Assembly (NCBI GenBank): GCA_027475525.1
Contig: JAMWFC010000046.1
Span: forward strand, 1,674,001-1,738,000
Reading direction: 5' to 3'
Length of the DNA: 64,000 nt
DNA from: Macrolepiota albuminosa
Lineage: Eukaryota; Basidiomycota; Agaricomycetes; Agaricales; Agaricaceae
A program made the translations under genes and the position numbers. The notes under the pieces were generated by a model. That model made no database searches, had not been told where the DNA came from, and saw only the letters and a list, made by a program, of their open reading frames with translations. Each line of letters opens with the position of its first letter. Within the stretch, counting starts at the first letter, position 1. This document shows, in pieces, positions 11,101 to 20,800 of the stretch.

Positions 11101-13206
11101 GGAGATCTATAGGTGATTTGTTTAGAGTTGGCTAGGAGGACACGTGAAATAGAATCGGATGTTTACCTGCGGAGAAAGACATTGGTGTCAAACCAAGGTC
11201 TTTCCAGTCGCGCGCCTGGTACTGGCTTGCCTGCAAAACGTCGACAGAAAGCTCTCCGCGAGTGACTGAACATCAAATCAGCGTCTGACGTTACACAGCT
11301 AGTTGGTAATACACACTTTGATCGGGGTGCGCTCCAATGGCCGTCTGGTACATTTCTCTGGCACTTTCGATCTGCACAGACAGTGGTTTTCGCTCAGGCA
11401 AGTCTTTGAAATGCGTCGCTAGATGATGAATGAGTGACGGCAGAGATCGAATGTGATCATTCACGCTACCATTTGTTCGTCTAAAATCAGCTAACCACGC
11501 ATTAACTTCGACCCAAGCACGAAGGAGTCTTCGACGATTCATACGTCCAATGGGAGAGGCAAGGTCGGTAGGCGGAGGTCGCAACGCAGGTTGACTCTCG
11601 TAGACCTCTTCACGGAATCCTAGCGTCTCGAGCATCCGTTTTCTGAAAATAATCATGAGTAATGGCTAAACTTACTGTGGAATCGCCTACGTATTTGGAC
11701 TCCAGCCAAGCTTGATCTGGAACTGTAGACGATCAGTGCGCAAAAGACGATTCTCTCCTTTCCAAAGCTTGTTTTCGAGTATCCTGTATCGTACGTCGTC
11801 CTTTTCAGTAAGATACCCGCGACACACGCATGGACCACGGACCTGATAATCGTTTCAAAGGCAGCGGCGATCGCCACCTCGCCTGATTGCCCGACCGGCG
11901 GGTTAGTCCTCTTATCACGAATGAACTCGTCAAAGCATTTGCGGGAGATAACACCAGGAATGACGCCCGACGCCACACAGTACAGGGAACACTGACAACA
12001 TATGTAGAGGTCGAGCAATCTCCCTTCTTCCGTGTCACCATCGGTCTCATCCAGCATATCCAAATCGTTGGGATCAAGCTGCTTAACATCGAGATCCTCA
12101 TCGACCATTCCCGTCCTTCGTTTCTGCTTGACGCTCTCCGAGAGTTCCCACTCCTCCATGCGAAGAGGCGGTGTGAGCTTATGGGAGTCGACCGCCTTTT
12201 CGTACTTGTGGAAGTGGTGTGTCTTGTTGTGGACGGAGTAGGGACCATTGTCGAGGCATGAGACGTAGCGTCTGCGGCGCTCTTGATCGGGAAGGGGAGG
12301 ATGGGGAGATTCCTTGAAGGATTTAGCATAGGGAGGAGATACGGTGGAGGATTTCCAGCTGAGAATGACCCAGCCGTTTTCCTTGGGACAAAAGTAGGCA
12401 TTGGGGTGGGGTACAGCGGTTCGGACGTCGCTGTCTGTGGGAGGGGGCGGGGGAGGGGCGGTGGTTGATGTGGCGGGAGGACAAGATGGGCTGGGTTGTG
12501 CAGAGGACCATGGATTGCTCGAGGACTGATCAGAGGGGGGATCGGTTGAGAGAAGGACCTGGGGCTTGATGTCTGGGTTGCTGACAAGCACGGAGAAGAG
12601 ACTGTGATTTGGGTCGTGTAGCTCGTCGGCGAGCATCGTCGGGATCATTCCTGGTCCTGGCCGTGCTTCCTTGCTGCGCACCGCAGGGACCCACCAGTGC
12701 TTCTCCTCGTAATCGTCACGGCCACTGATCGCGACATCGACAGGGGACTTTGTGGCGTTCATGAATGCCATGGGGTCATAATCTTCATAATTATCGCGTC
12801 TAGCGGGCCATCCATCGGCATTGAGCTTGGTGCTTGCCCAGGAATCGTTCTGCCAAGTATTTGCAGCAGAGGTGGGCGCATCCCAGTAGGAGGTAGGAAT
12901 GGTCTGCCACCCATCATTGGTGGCGGATATGGACCCTGTGGGCTCCTCTACGACGAGCTCGGGTTCTCTGAAACCGGCGACCGAGGAGGATCCATATGGA
13001 GGAGGCTCGTTCGGTGGCACGTATATGGTGTGGGCTGAGCCGATGGTTGGTGAACGCGTCGGGAGTGGGGGGGGCTTGGCGTAGAAGGACGAGGGCGGGA
13101 CGGCGGGGTCGTCAGGGGCAGCGACGGGAGTGTTGGGCCTCTGTACTGGGGGCACACCGGGAGTGGGCAGCGGACGACGGGGCCGGGCAGCGTCCTTGTT
13201 GTCCAT
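8111..13206 (-). CDS. Ubp2-like ubiquitin carboxyl-terminal hydrolase
   Basis: Cysteine protease that removes ubiquitin from proteins; the yeast Ubp2 family edits K63-linked chains with Rsp5. The long N-terminal part has a Pro/Ser-rich low-complexity region (about 12300-13200) and a Cys-containing segment near 11950-12010 (CCQCSLYCVASGVIPG), as in Ubp2. The Cys box GLNQLGNTCYLNSLLQ has its catalytic Cys codon at 10299-10301. The His box FGHYFFYSRHLPG is near 8330-8375. The last intron is 8189-8251; splicing gives the usual USP ending ANPYLLVFARKG, and the frame stops at 8111. I chose the ATG at 13206; in-frame upstream ATGs (about 13286, 13320) are possible. An acidic, Ser-rich linker with a PEST-like look lies at 9430-10000. 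One intron (9190-9251) ends in 15 G plus ATAG. The large size and multiple exons fit Ubp2. Confidence 0.85.
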
Positions 13207-13576
13207 CTTGTGTTGTAGAGTTGAAGCAGTCCGCGTCCAGGCAGCGCATACGTAAGCACCACTGTACAGCCTCCAAATCTTGCCCATTATAGCATCTCTT
13301 TCGGCAGCCACGATTGTCATCTATCGCCTGTCCTCGGCAAATTATCATGCGGGGTCTTGCGCGTGCTTCACTTGTGAGGCGATGTACGTACGAATACCAG
13401 TTGGAAGTATTAGCTTAATCACTCAAATGTCGGCGAGAATTCGTTCGCCCTGGTATTCACAGTTTCTCAGGCTAAAGGCATTAGCGCTTAGACACAAATG
13501 TGATAAGATATGTTGCCTGACTAGCCTTACGTCATCCTCGTCAATTTCAGTTTCCCATTTATATCTCACTTGACCA

Positions 13577-13924
13577 ATGTCGGGCGAGTTTATCTCACTG
13601 ATCACCCAAGACACGTCCATCAAGTCAGTCAGACGTCCCTCATATATCCCACATCACTCACCCCATGTAGAGTCAGCTCCACACTCGACAAATCCGTCGG
13701 CAGGAAACACCTCGTCGACGACAACCCCGAGACGTGCTGGACCTCCCAACAAGTACCCACCACCACCTCCCTCTCTCCCACCCTCCCTTAGCTAACCTCC
13801 TCTCATCCCAGGGCCTCCCTCAACACATTCAGCTAACCTTTGCTGACCGCGTAATTCCCAAACGCATCCTCCTCACATTCCAAGGCGGCTTCGTCGGCAC
13901 ACACTGCGCTCTCCACATCGAACC

Positions 13925-13960
<36 letters not shown>

Positions 13961-14168
13961 TTCAGACCCCGAAACGAAGAAACCCTGGCAGATCTGGACA
14001 TCCATATACCCCGAGGACGTCAATCGGCGCCAAACCTTCGACCTACCTTCATACGATCACGATTCCGGAATCCGCTCTTTGAAGCTGGTCTTTGAACAAA
14101 GTTCTGATTTTTTCGGTAGGATTACGGTGTATGATCTTAGAGTCGAAGGGATAGTCGCTCCAAGCTGA
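13577..14168 (+). CDS. NR2C2AP-like (TRA16) beta-sandwich protein
   Basis: Three exons (13577-13623, 13671-13752, 13812-14168) join to 161 residues. The order of motifs matches animal nuclear receptor 2C2-associated protein, a small protein with an F5/8C-type galactose-binding fold: VSSTLDKSVGRKHLVDD, NPETCWTS, RILLTFQGGFVG, then YPEDVNRRQTFDLP and FEQSSDFFGRITVYDLRV at the C terminus. A run of about 12 Ser (GTC/CGT repeat at 13929-13962) interrupts the middle and is not part of the family. Its molecular role in fungi is unknown to me. It is divergent from the Ubp2-like gene, about 370 bp apart. A copy of its 3' end lies at about 16.65-16.99 kb. Confidence 0.8.
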
Positions 14169-15654
14169 TGTTTCTCCGATTGTGGAGTATATCCCTCCGT
14201 ATTCTCTCGTACCTGAGCAGAACGATTACACGACCAAGTCAATGTGCCTAATGTCATCGTCAGCGACCGAGTTTTTTATCCGGCTGTACGGATTGATGCC
14301 TCTAGATACCGACCACTTGACATCAACCAGTGGAACCACGATGTGGCGTAGTGCATAATTTCTTCCCTAATGCAACAATTCAATTTCTTTCTCGGGACAC
14401 ATTCTCTAGTCCGCAAGGGTACTCACCGACGGTATCGATGTAGATTCACGAGGTATTTTCACCGCACGATAGAATCTCCGCCTTTCCTAAACCTTCCCAA
14501 TTCATAACCCGAGACCTGTATACCTGATATCCACAGTCTCCTGATTTCTGAATGATATATCCTTTAATATGCAACATAGGCATGCGCATACTCCTTCAAG
14601 TACCGATATCTCTACTTGCGATTTTCCCGGAGTTTACAACTGGTGTGTAAGACATGAACGTTTGAACTTTTTACTCATGCTCTAATCGGGTCTGCTGATG
14701 ACTTTGTGGATTCGCGAAATATTTTCACCACAAAATAGAATTTCCGCCTTTTTTGAACCGTGCCAACGCATACCATACCTCAGCCGTCTTTCGATGAAGA
14801 ATCGAAAATTTGAACGCTGCTTATCACCAGAATAGACGTTTCAAAATTCATTGTTTATCAGAGTAGTAGGCGCGCTAATGCCAAGATTTTTCCCTCCACC
14901 TAATATCGCCAAGTCTCCTGTTCTCTGACAAATGCTTTTTCTTATACTCCTTCAAGTGCTGTAATCTCTACTTGCAATTTTCTCGGACTTTACATCTGGT
15001 GTGTAAGACATGAACTTCTACTCGGGCTTTAATTGGGTTTGCTCATGGAGCAGCAGGCGCGTTGATGTCAAGGTTTCTCCATCCATTTAATATTCTTCCT
15101 TTATATACTCCTTCAAGTGCCGTAATCTCTACTTGCAGACTTGATGGCTGGTGTGTCATACATGAACATTTACTCAGGTCTGCTGACGACTTTGTAATGC
15201 TATGCAGAGATACAGATGTCACTGCTGGTGTCAGAATCTGTTTCCACCAGAAACTGACAAAGAAATGTTTCATGCTATTTCTTTGGCAACTTTTTGCCTT
15301 AGAAAAAGGCATTTTTCATTGTCTCAATCCTTTTTCCCTGGGAATTATACAATTGGAAATGGCATGACTTCTTTGTCATTTTTTCTGATGGTAACAGGTC
15401 CTGATGCTAGCAGTGTGTGTCATGTCATTTTTTTTTCTTGACAGATGCCTGTACAAATAAGGGCTGAACGAGGACAACGAGGACTTGAGGGCAGATATTG
15501 TCCTATCAGTCAACTGGCATCTTGGGTCTACAAGACTTGGCACATCATTCACGTAGGCTTATGAGTACGCGTTGTTATACCAATTCTGTCATATCATTTC
15601 TGAGAATACCTTTAAAAGCAGAGCAACCACTACCTTCTGCCTTGCAGTTCTACG
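14169..15654. other. intergenic, diverged repeated promoter-like modules
   Basis: No gene supported. The stretch carries repeated, diverged modules: one around GATAGAATCTCCGCCTTTC (about 14470, again at 14735 and 17110) and one around CAAGTGCCGTAATCTCTACTTGC (about 14598, 14950, 15110, and again at 36728). The part from about 14760 resembles 36430-36950, so it belongs to the block duplicated together with the secreted-protein gene. A foldback MITE sits at 15220-15415. Confidence 0.5.
15220..15415. mobile_element. second CACTG-ended foldback MITE
   Basis: A 196-bp element of the same family as the one at 7449-7650. The left end is CACTGCTGGTGTCAG and the reverse-complemented right end CACTGCTAGCATCAG (12 of 15 match). 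It is flanked by TGT at 15217-15219 and 15416-15418. The different 3-bp duplication from the first copy argues for two independent insertions. The paralogous block at 36.8 kb has no such element at the matching place. Confidence 0.65.
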
Positions 15655-16294
15655 ATGTTGCCTACTTCTCTTTTATTCATTTTTGTGGCCTCATTGACTG
15701 CTTACGGTTTGCTCACCTCTGTTGATATGCTTCGAACATATACTAAGGATGACACCCAGCATCACCCTCGACGAACAATATTCCTGGAAATGTCCACCAG
15801 CTTCTTGCACGTCAGTCATTGGTCGACCCGAATGAAATCCCGCCCATGTGCGCCAACCGTTGTGCACACGCTGTCTCAACGTCAAACGTAAACCAGTCAG
15901 ACTTATCAACTGTACACCAAACTCATCTCTTTGATTCTAGGGTTGTGCGGAAAATTTCACACCCACATGCGGATGCTCCAAGGACGACGAAAAGGCTAAC
16001 GCCGACTGTCTCAGCTGCCTCCTCTCCAGCACTGGAGTTCCTGATCCAGATACTGTCGAAACTATTCAAACTTTATTCAATGGTTAGCGCTGTCACCTCC
16101 TTTGCTTGGTCGCTGCCTGACATCGATCCGATCTAGGATATGTCGACGTATGTAATGCCGCTGGCGCTAATCTCCCTTCGATCACACTTGGCCCGGATAG
16201 TACAACGAGCAGTGAGGGTAAGAATAGTGTGCCTGTTGTAGGAGCTGCAGCTGTTGGGATTTTTATTCTGAGCGGTCTACTCATCTTGACGTGA
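15655..16294 (+). CDS. small secreted Cys-containing protein A, probably GPI-anchored
   Basis: No family name recognised. The four-exon model (introns 15707-15759, 15888-15940, 16083-16136) gives 159 residues with no stop. It has a signal peptide (MLPTSLLFIFVASLTAYA), a mature region with ARQ followed by CANRC, CGC and CLSC cysteine pairs and VDVCNAAG, a Ser/Thr-rich stretch, and a hydrophobic tail (VVGAAAVGIFILSGLLIL) ending two residues before the stop, as in GPI precursors. TACTAAG serves as branch site in intron 1. A paralogue with identical first three exon lengths (52, 128, 142 nt) is at 37085-37818; keeping frame, cysteines and splice sites in both copies supports a real gene. Likely cell-surface or wall protein; function unknown. 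Confidence 0.75.
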
Positions 16295-16329
16295 GAAACA
16301 GGATATTTATAGTTATAAACCACGTACTC

Positions 16330-16995
16330 TCATGTACTCACCTTGTGGGAGACCGAAGCTTATCCATTTCCCACAAGAGACTTTATACATAACGTGTTCT
16401 GATGATTCGTGTTGGGTTCTGTGCATTATCATATTTAAGATCCAGTGTGTCCGGAAGCTTACTAACTTTGACGCCAGAAAGATCAAGAAATATAGTTGCG
16501 AGGTAATCGCATCCCACCATACTTTAGAGCTTCGCTACGGCCCAACCACCGAGATACAGTCAAGGAGTAGGGCTGCATGCCGTGATCATATGTGCGGTTC
16601 ACGGCTACCGTGTACGGCTGCTGTCGCCGTCTCAAAGGTGTTCATACCATACAGAATGGTTACGGTAAGGTTTTTCTTGATATGTAGTTCCAACTCTAAC
16701 AGGGTACTGATTTCTTCGGTCAGGTTACGGTGTATGATCAAATTTGATGTTCCCTTGTTCTTTTGCGACTGTGGAGGATCTCCTCCGACTTTTTCGTGCC
16801 TGGAGCAGAATGATTGCCATGACAAAGTTGATCCGCTTCAGCAACCGAGTTTTTTTATCTGGTTGGACGGATTGATGCCTCCAGATAATCAACACTCGAC
16901 GCCAACGAGAGGAACCACGATGTGGCGCAAAGCATAATTTCTTCTCTAATGCAACAATTCAATTTTTGTCTTGGGACACATTCCCCAGTCTGCAA
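16330..16995. repeat. segmental duplicate of gene ends and flanks
   Basis: About 16330-16640 resembles the 3' flank of secreted protein B (about 37870-38300), with the shared stretch GATCCAGTGTGTCCGGAAGC. About 16650-16995 resembles the 3' end and downstream of the NR2C2AP-like gene (14100-14390), with shared tracts such as ACGGTGTATGATC and GGAACCACGATGTGGCG. The copied coding end is broken, so it is a fragment and not a gene. An open frame across this stretch is not conserved between the copies. 16996-17280 shows only one more copy of the GATAGAATTTCCGCC module. Confidence 0.5.
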
Positions 16996-17279
16996 GGGTG
17001 AGTAACGATGGTATACTCGATTCATTACAAACCTCGTATTAATGAGTCCCTTCCATATAGTGGTGGAAAGAAACGATTGATGTATATTCACGAGATATTT
17101 TCACCACAGGATAGAATTTCCGCCTTTCTTGAGCCGTGCCAACTGTTATAACTCAGTCGGGAGATAAACGACTGAAGTGGCCCTTCGTATCCGATCCGTA
17201 TCCCAAACAACTGTATAGTCATTTGTGTGACCCACGTGTATTGATGAGGCCTAAGGCGAGGCTAATAGCTGGCTAAATA

Positions 17280-17412
17280 CAATACAATAAAGGGTGAGGT
17301 GGGAGGGTCGATTAAAAAGGGGACTAGAAGTGGACTAATGAAACTAGAGGTAAAACACTGTGAGCAGGGGGCCGCCGCGACCTTCCCATCGCGTGCTTAC
17401 TTTAGGTATTTC
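17280..17412 (+). mobile_element. left part of an older LTR split by the Copia insertion
   Basis: The end of this stretch (CCTTCCCATCGCGTGCTTAC, then TTTAG and ATTTC) matches about 35825-35870. The sequence resumes at 22671 on the far side of the Copia element. With the single ATTTC restored, 17280-17412 plus 22671 onward reads as one U3-like region that leads into the leader unit at 22939. Outer limits are uncertain. Confidence 0.45.
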
Positions 17413-17781
17413 TGTTGAGCAGAAGACTCTCCCGACAAGTCTATCCCTACGTCATATTGGAACTTACGTGATAGTGTTTCCTTTTTCATATATCTCCTTT
17501 ATTTTCTCAGAGCCCTGGTGGCTATTGCGATCGGTATTTGTTAATCTTTACTGCTAAACCTTATTTTCTTTTTACAAATCTAGAATACACGGAGCGCCAC
17601 CCCTCAGTCGTACTACATCCTATTGGTGTGACTGAGGGTGAGCTCTTTTACCTACAAATAATCTTTACCAACGTACTCACAAATCACTTGTAGACTAAAT
17701 TGTATTTACGTCTACAGGTAATGCTCAGTCGTACTACATCCTATCGGTGTGACTGAGGACTAAATTGTATTTACGTCTACA
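17413..17781 (+). repeat. 5' LTR of the Copia element
   Basis: 369 bp, TG...CA. It contains a leader unit at 17603-17637 and 17694-17716 interrupted by a 56-nt GT...AG segment (17638-17693: GTGAGC donor, TACTCAC branch-like site, TTGTAG acceptor), followed after GGTAATG by the same unit without that segment (17724-17781, 57 of 58 identical). Confidence 0.9.
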
Positions 17782-17896
17782 GGTTATAGGCCCCGTTTGC
17801 ACTTCTCTCTTTTTCTCGTCGAGCCCTCACTCCGAAAAATAAAGTCGACTCAATAACACATTCATTCACCAAAACGTCCTACCCCCACTTTAAAAA

Positions 17897-20800
17897 ATGA
17901 CATCTACCCACTCTGCTAACCCGCCGACATTCCCGGAGGAAGCACACTTTGACGGCACAAACTATGCCACATTCAAAAGCCGTGTCTTGATCGCAGCGAG
18001 AGCACGAGGCGCTCGCGGATACCTTGAAGGCACGATAAAAAGACCAGACTCACCAAAAACAAAACAAGAGGCAGAACGCAAACCAACCGAGTGGTCATCG
18101 GAAACCTCCTCACCGGAGGAATGGGAAGAGCGGGACGCCTGGGCCTTAGGGCTAATCATATACAACACAAAAAATCCAGTGGGTTTGGGAATTAGCATGG
18201 ACAAGTCGGCAGCAGAGGCATGGACGGCGCTTAAGGAGAACTATGGGGTCTTTTCAGAAATAGCAGCCATGAATGCAGAAAAACGCCTACGCTCCACCGA
18301 ATTTGTAGAAGGAATGGATTTCCTGAAGCACATAGAGGATCTCAGGGAGAAGTGGAGGGCGGCAACTGAAAGGGGAGCTAACATCACCGACGAGACCTTC
18401 AGAACCATCCTCATCTCATCCTTACCGGAATCGTGGAACGCTGTGGTAGCGGGAGTATATGCGGCAACAAAAAGCAAAGATGTCATCGCTGCGCTCACAA
18501 CCCATTGGGACCGGATCATCTCCCAAAAGCAGAAAGCAGGAACATCGGCAACAGCCCTGCAGGCACAGTCGAAACCGAAACTGGTATGCGTGAACCCGAA
18601 TTGTCGTCGAGCTGGCCACGTAATCGCGAACTGCTATTGGAAAGGGGGAGGAAAAGAGGGACAGTTCCTGCCTAACTTCAGGAACAGAACAAAACCTACT
18701 GACACTCTCTTGGGTGAGACAACGACCAAAGCAGTGACCCCAGCGGCGAACATAGTGGTATCCTCGGATAACCCGGCAACTACCAACTCCCACATAACCT
18801 ACGCATTGTCAGCCATAGCTGAAAAGCAAACTTACGACCCTGACGACTTACAGATGGTGAAATGGACCGGAGCACATGCCACCAAAGTAAACGAGATCCC
18901 TACCTACGCGGACTCAGGAGCGACAGACCATTTCTTCGTAAATAAGGAGGAATTCATTGACTACAAGGAATTACCTACTCCCATCGAAGGACATGCCGCC
19001 CCTAAAGGCGCAATGTTTCGTGTGGTTGGCCGCGGCACCGTGAAAAGGGTATGCAGAACAGCCCAAGGATCGTCAGAGTTGATCTTCAAAAACGCCCTCC
19101 ACGCACCTGATCTCACGTCGAACCTTATCTCAATCAACAGATTTGATAAAGCCGGGTTCAATGTCGTCTTTGGCGGCGGCGCAGTTCGTTTCCAAGACCC
19201 GAGTGGGAGGGAAGTTCTACACGGCACAGGCACAGGAGGCATGTATCTGCTAAGCGCACTGAGTGGCGGTACAGGGTTACCCACAGCCCTGATCGCAAAG
19301 TCCCTCAGGAGGCCGGCAAGTCTTGAGGTGTGGCATCGGAGGTTTGGGCACGCCAGCGTCAGAACGATAAAATCCACTCTGGCCAGAAACTTAGTTGACG
19401 GGCTAGATGTGAAGGGTGAACTGACTGTGCCCGGAATCTGCGAAGACTGTGTTTTCGGCAAACACGCCTCCAGACCCTACGATGCCGAAGTAACCCCTGA
19501 AGGGGCACCGAATGACTGTGTCCACGTCGACCTATGGGGCCCCTCAAGCGTAGCGTCGCTAGGAGGGGCGGTGTACATGATGGTGGCGGTAGACGGCGGC
19601 TCCTCTCACATGACTGTTTACTTCCTAGTCCAGAAAGATGCAACGACCACACTGACAGCGTTCAAGGCATATCATCTCGAGTCCGAACGCCAAACCGGCA
19701 AGAAGCTGAAAGAAGTCAGGGTCGATGCTGGGCGAGAATGGGTGAACGAGTTATGGAATACATATTGTGGCGACCACGGCATCATCCTGAGAGTAACGAC
19801 CCCATATGCGCATGCGCAAAACGGTGTGGCAGAACGAGCGAACAGGACCATCATAGAAGGCGTACGCTGCGTATTGGCTGAGAGCGGGTTGCCAAAAGAA
19901 TTATGGGCAGAGGCTGCAGCTGCTCAGATTTACACTCGAAACCTCCTACCTACCTCACGACACCCTGACACTATACCCAAGGAGGCATGGACAGGTCGCC
20001 GACAACGAGTAGATCACTTGCGCCCCTGGGGATGCCTTGCTTGGGCCAAGGTCCCGGACGAGCTAATCAAATCTAAACTTGAACCCAAGTCAGTGAGGAC
20101 ACGGTTGGTGGGATATGCGAATAGCGGATACAGACTTTATGATCAGGCCTCGAGATCAATCGTGACATCACGCGATGTGATCTTCGAGGAAGGCACAGGC
20201 CACCACCCACTTACCATCCTGAACGAAGCCGACAACGACATAGTCCATTCCCCGCATCACACAAGTAACCCCGCCACTACTCCCAGCATACTGCACCCCC
20301 GACAGCCCGTGGCCCCAAGAATCCATCCAGATAGTGGGCCTCTCCACCCAACCGCCCCTGAGACCAACCCTGAAAATGACTGCGCGCTCGTACCTGCCGG
20401 ACAGGATGCACCTCCACAAGTTACCGAACCCCAGCAACCCTTGCGCAGATCAACAAGGCTTACCCGACCGACTCCTGCATTGATCACGGCGAGGGAAACA
20501 TTGCAGAGGGAGAGGAAAGCGCGTGGTGAGGGGGAGGATTGGGCGGCGGGAGGTGAACCCCCGACTGCACTAATGGCAGAGGGACCATACGGGTACCTCT
20601 CTACGCTGACACAGGACGGCGATACTGTGGGAACACCGAAGACGTTTGCAGAAGCGATGAAGCAACCTCACCTGTGGAAGCCAGCAATGGATGAAGAGCT
20701 CCGGATGATGAAGGATCACGGGGTGTTTGAGCTGGTTGACGAAAACAAGGTGCCGAAGAATAAGAATATTATCGGCTGCAGGTGGGTGTACGCGAATAAG

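Noticed and set aside
16332..16937. 201-residue frame as a gene
   Set aside because: Covers two duplicated flank fragments, has no domain and is not conserved between copies.
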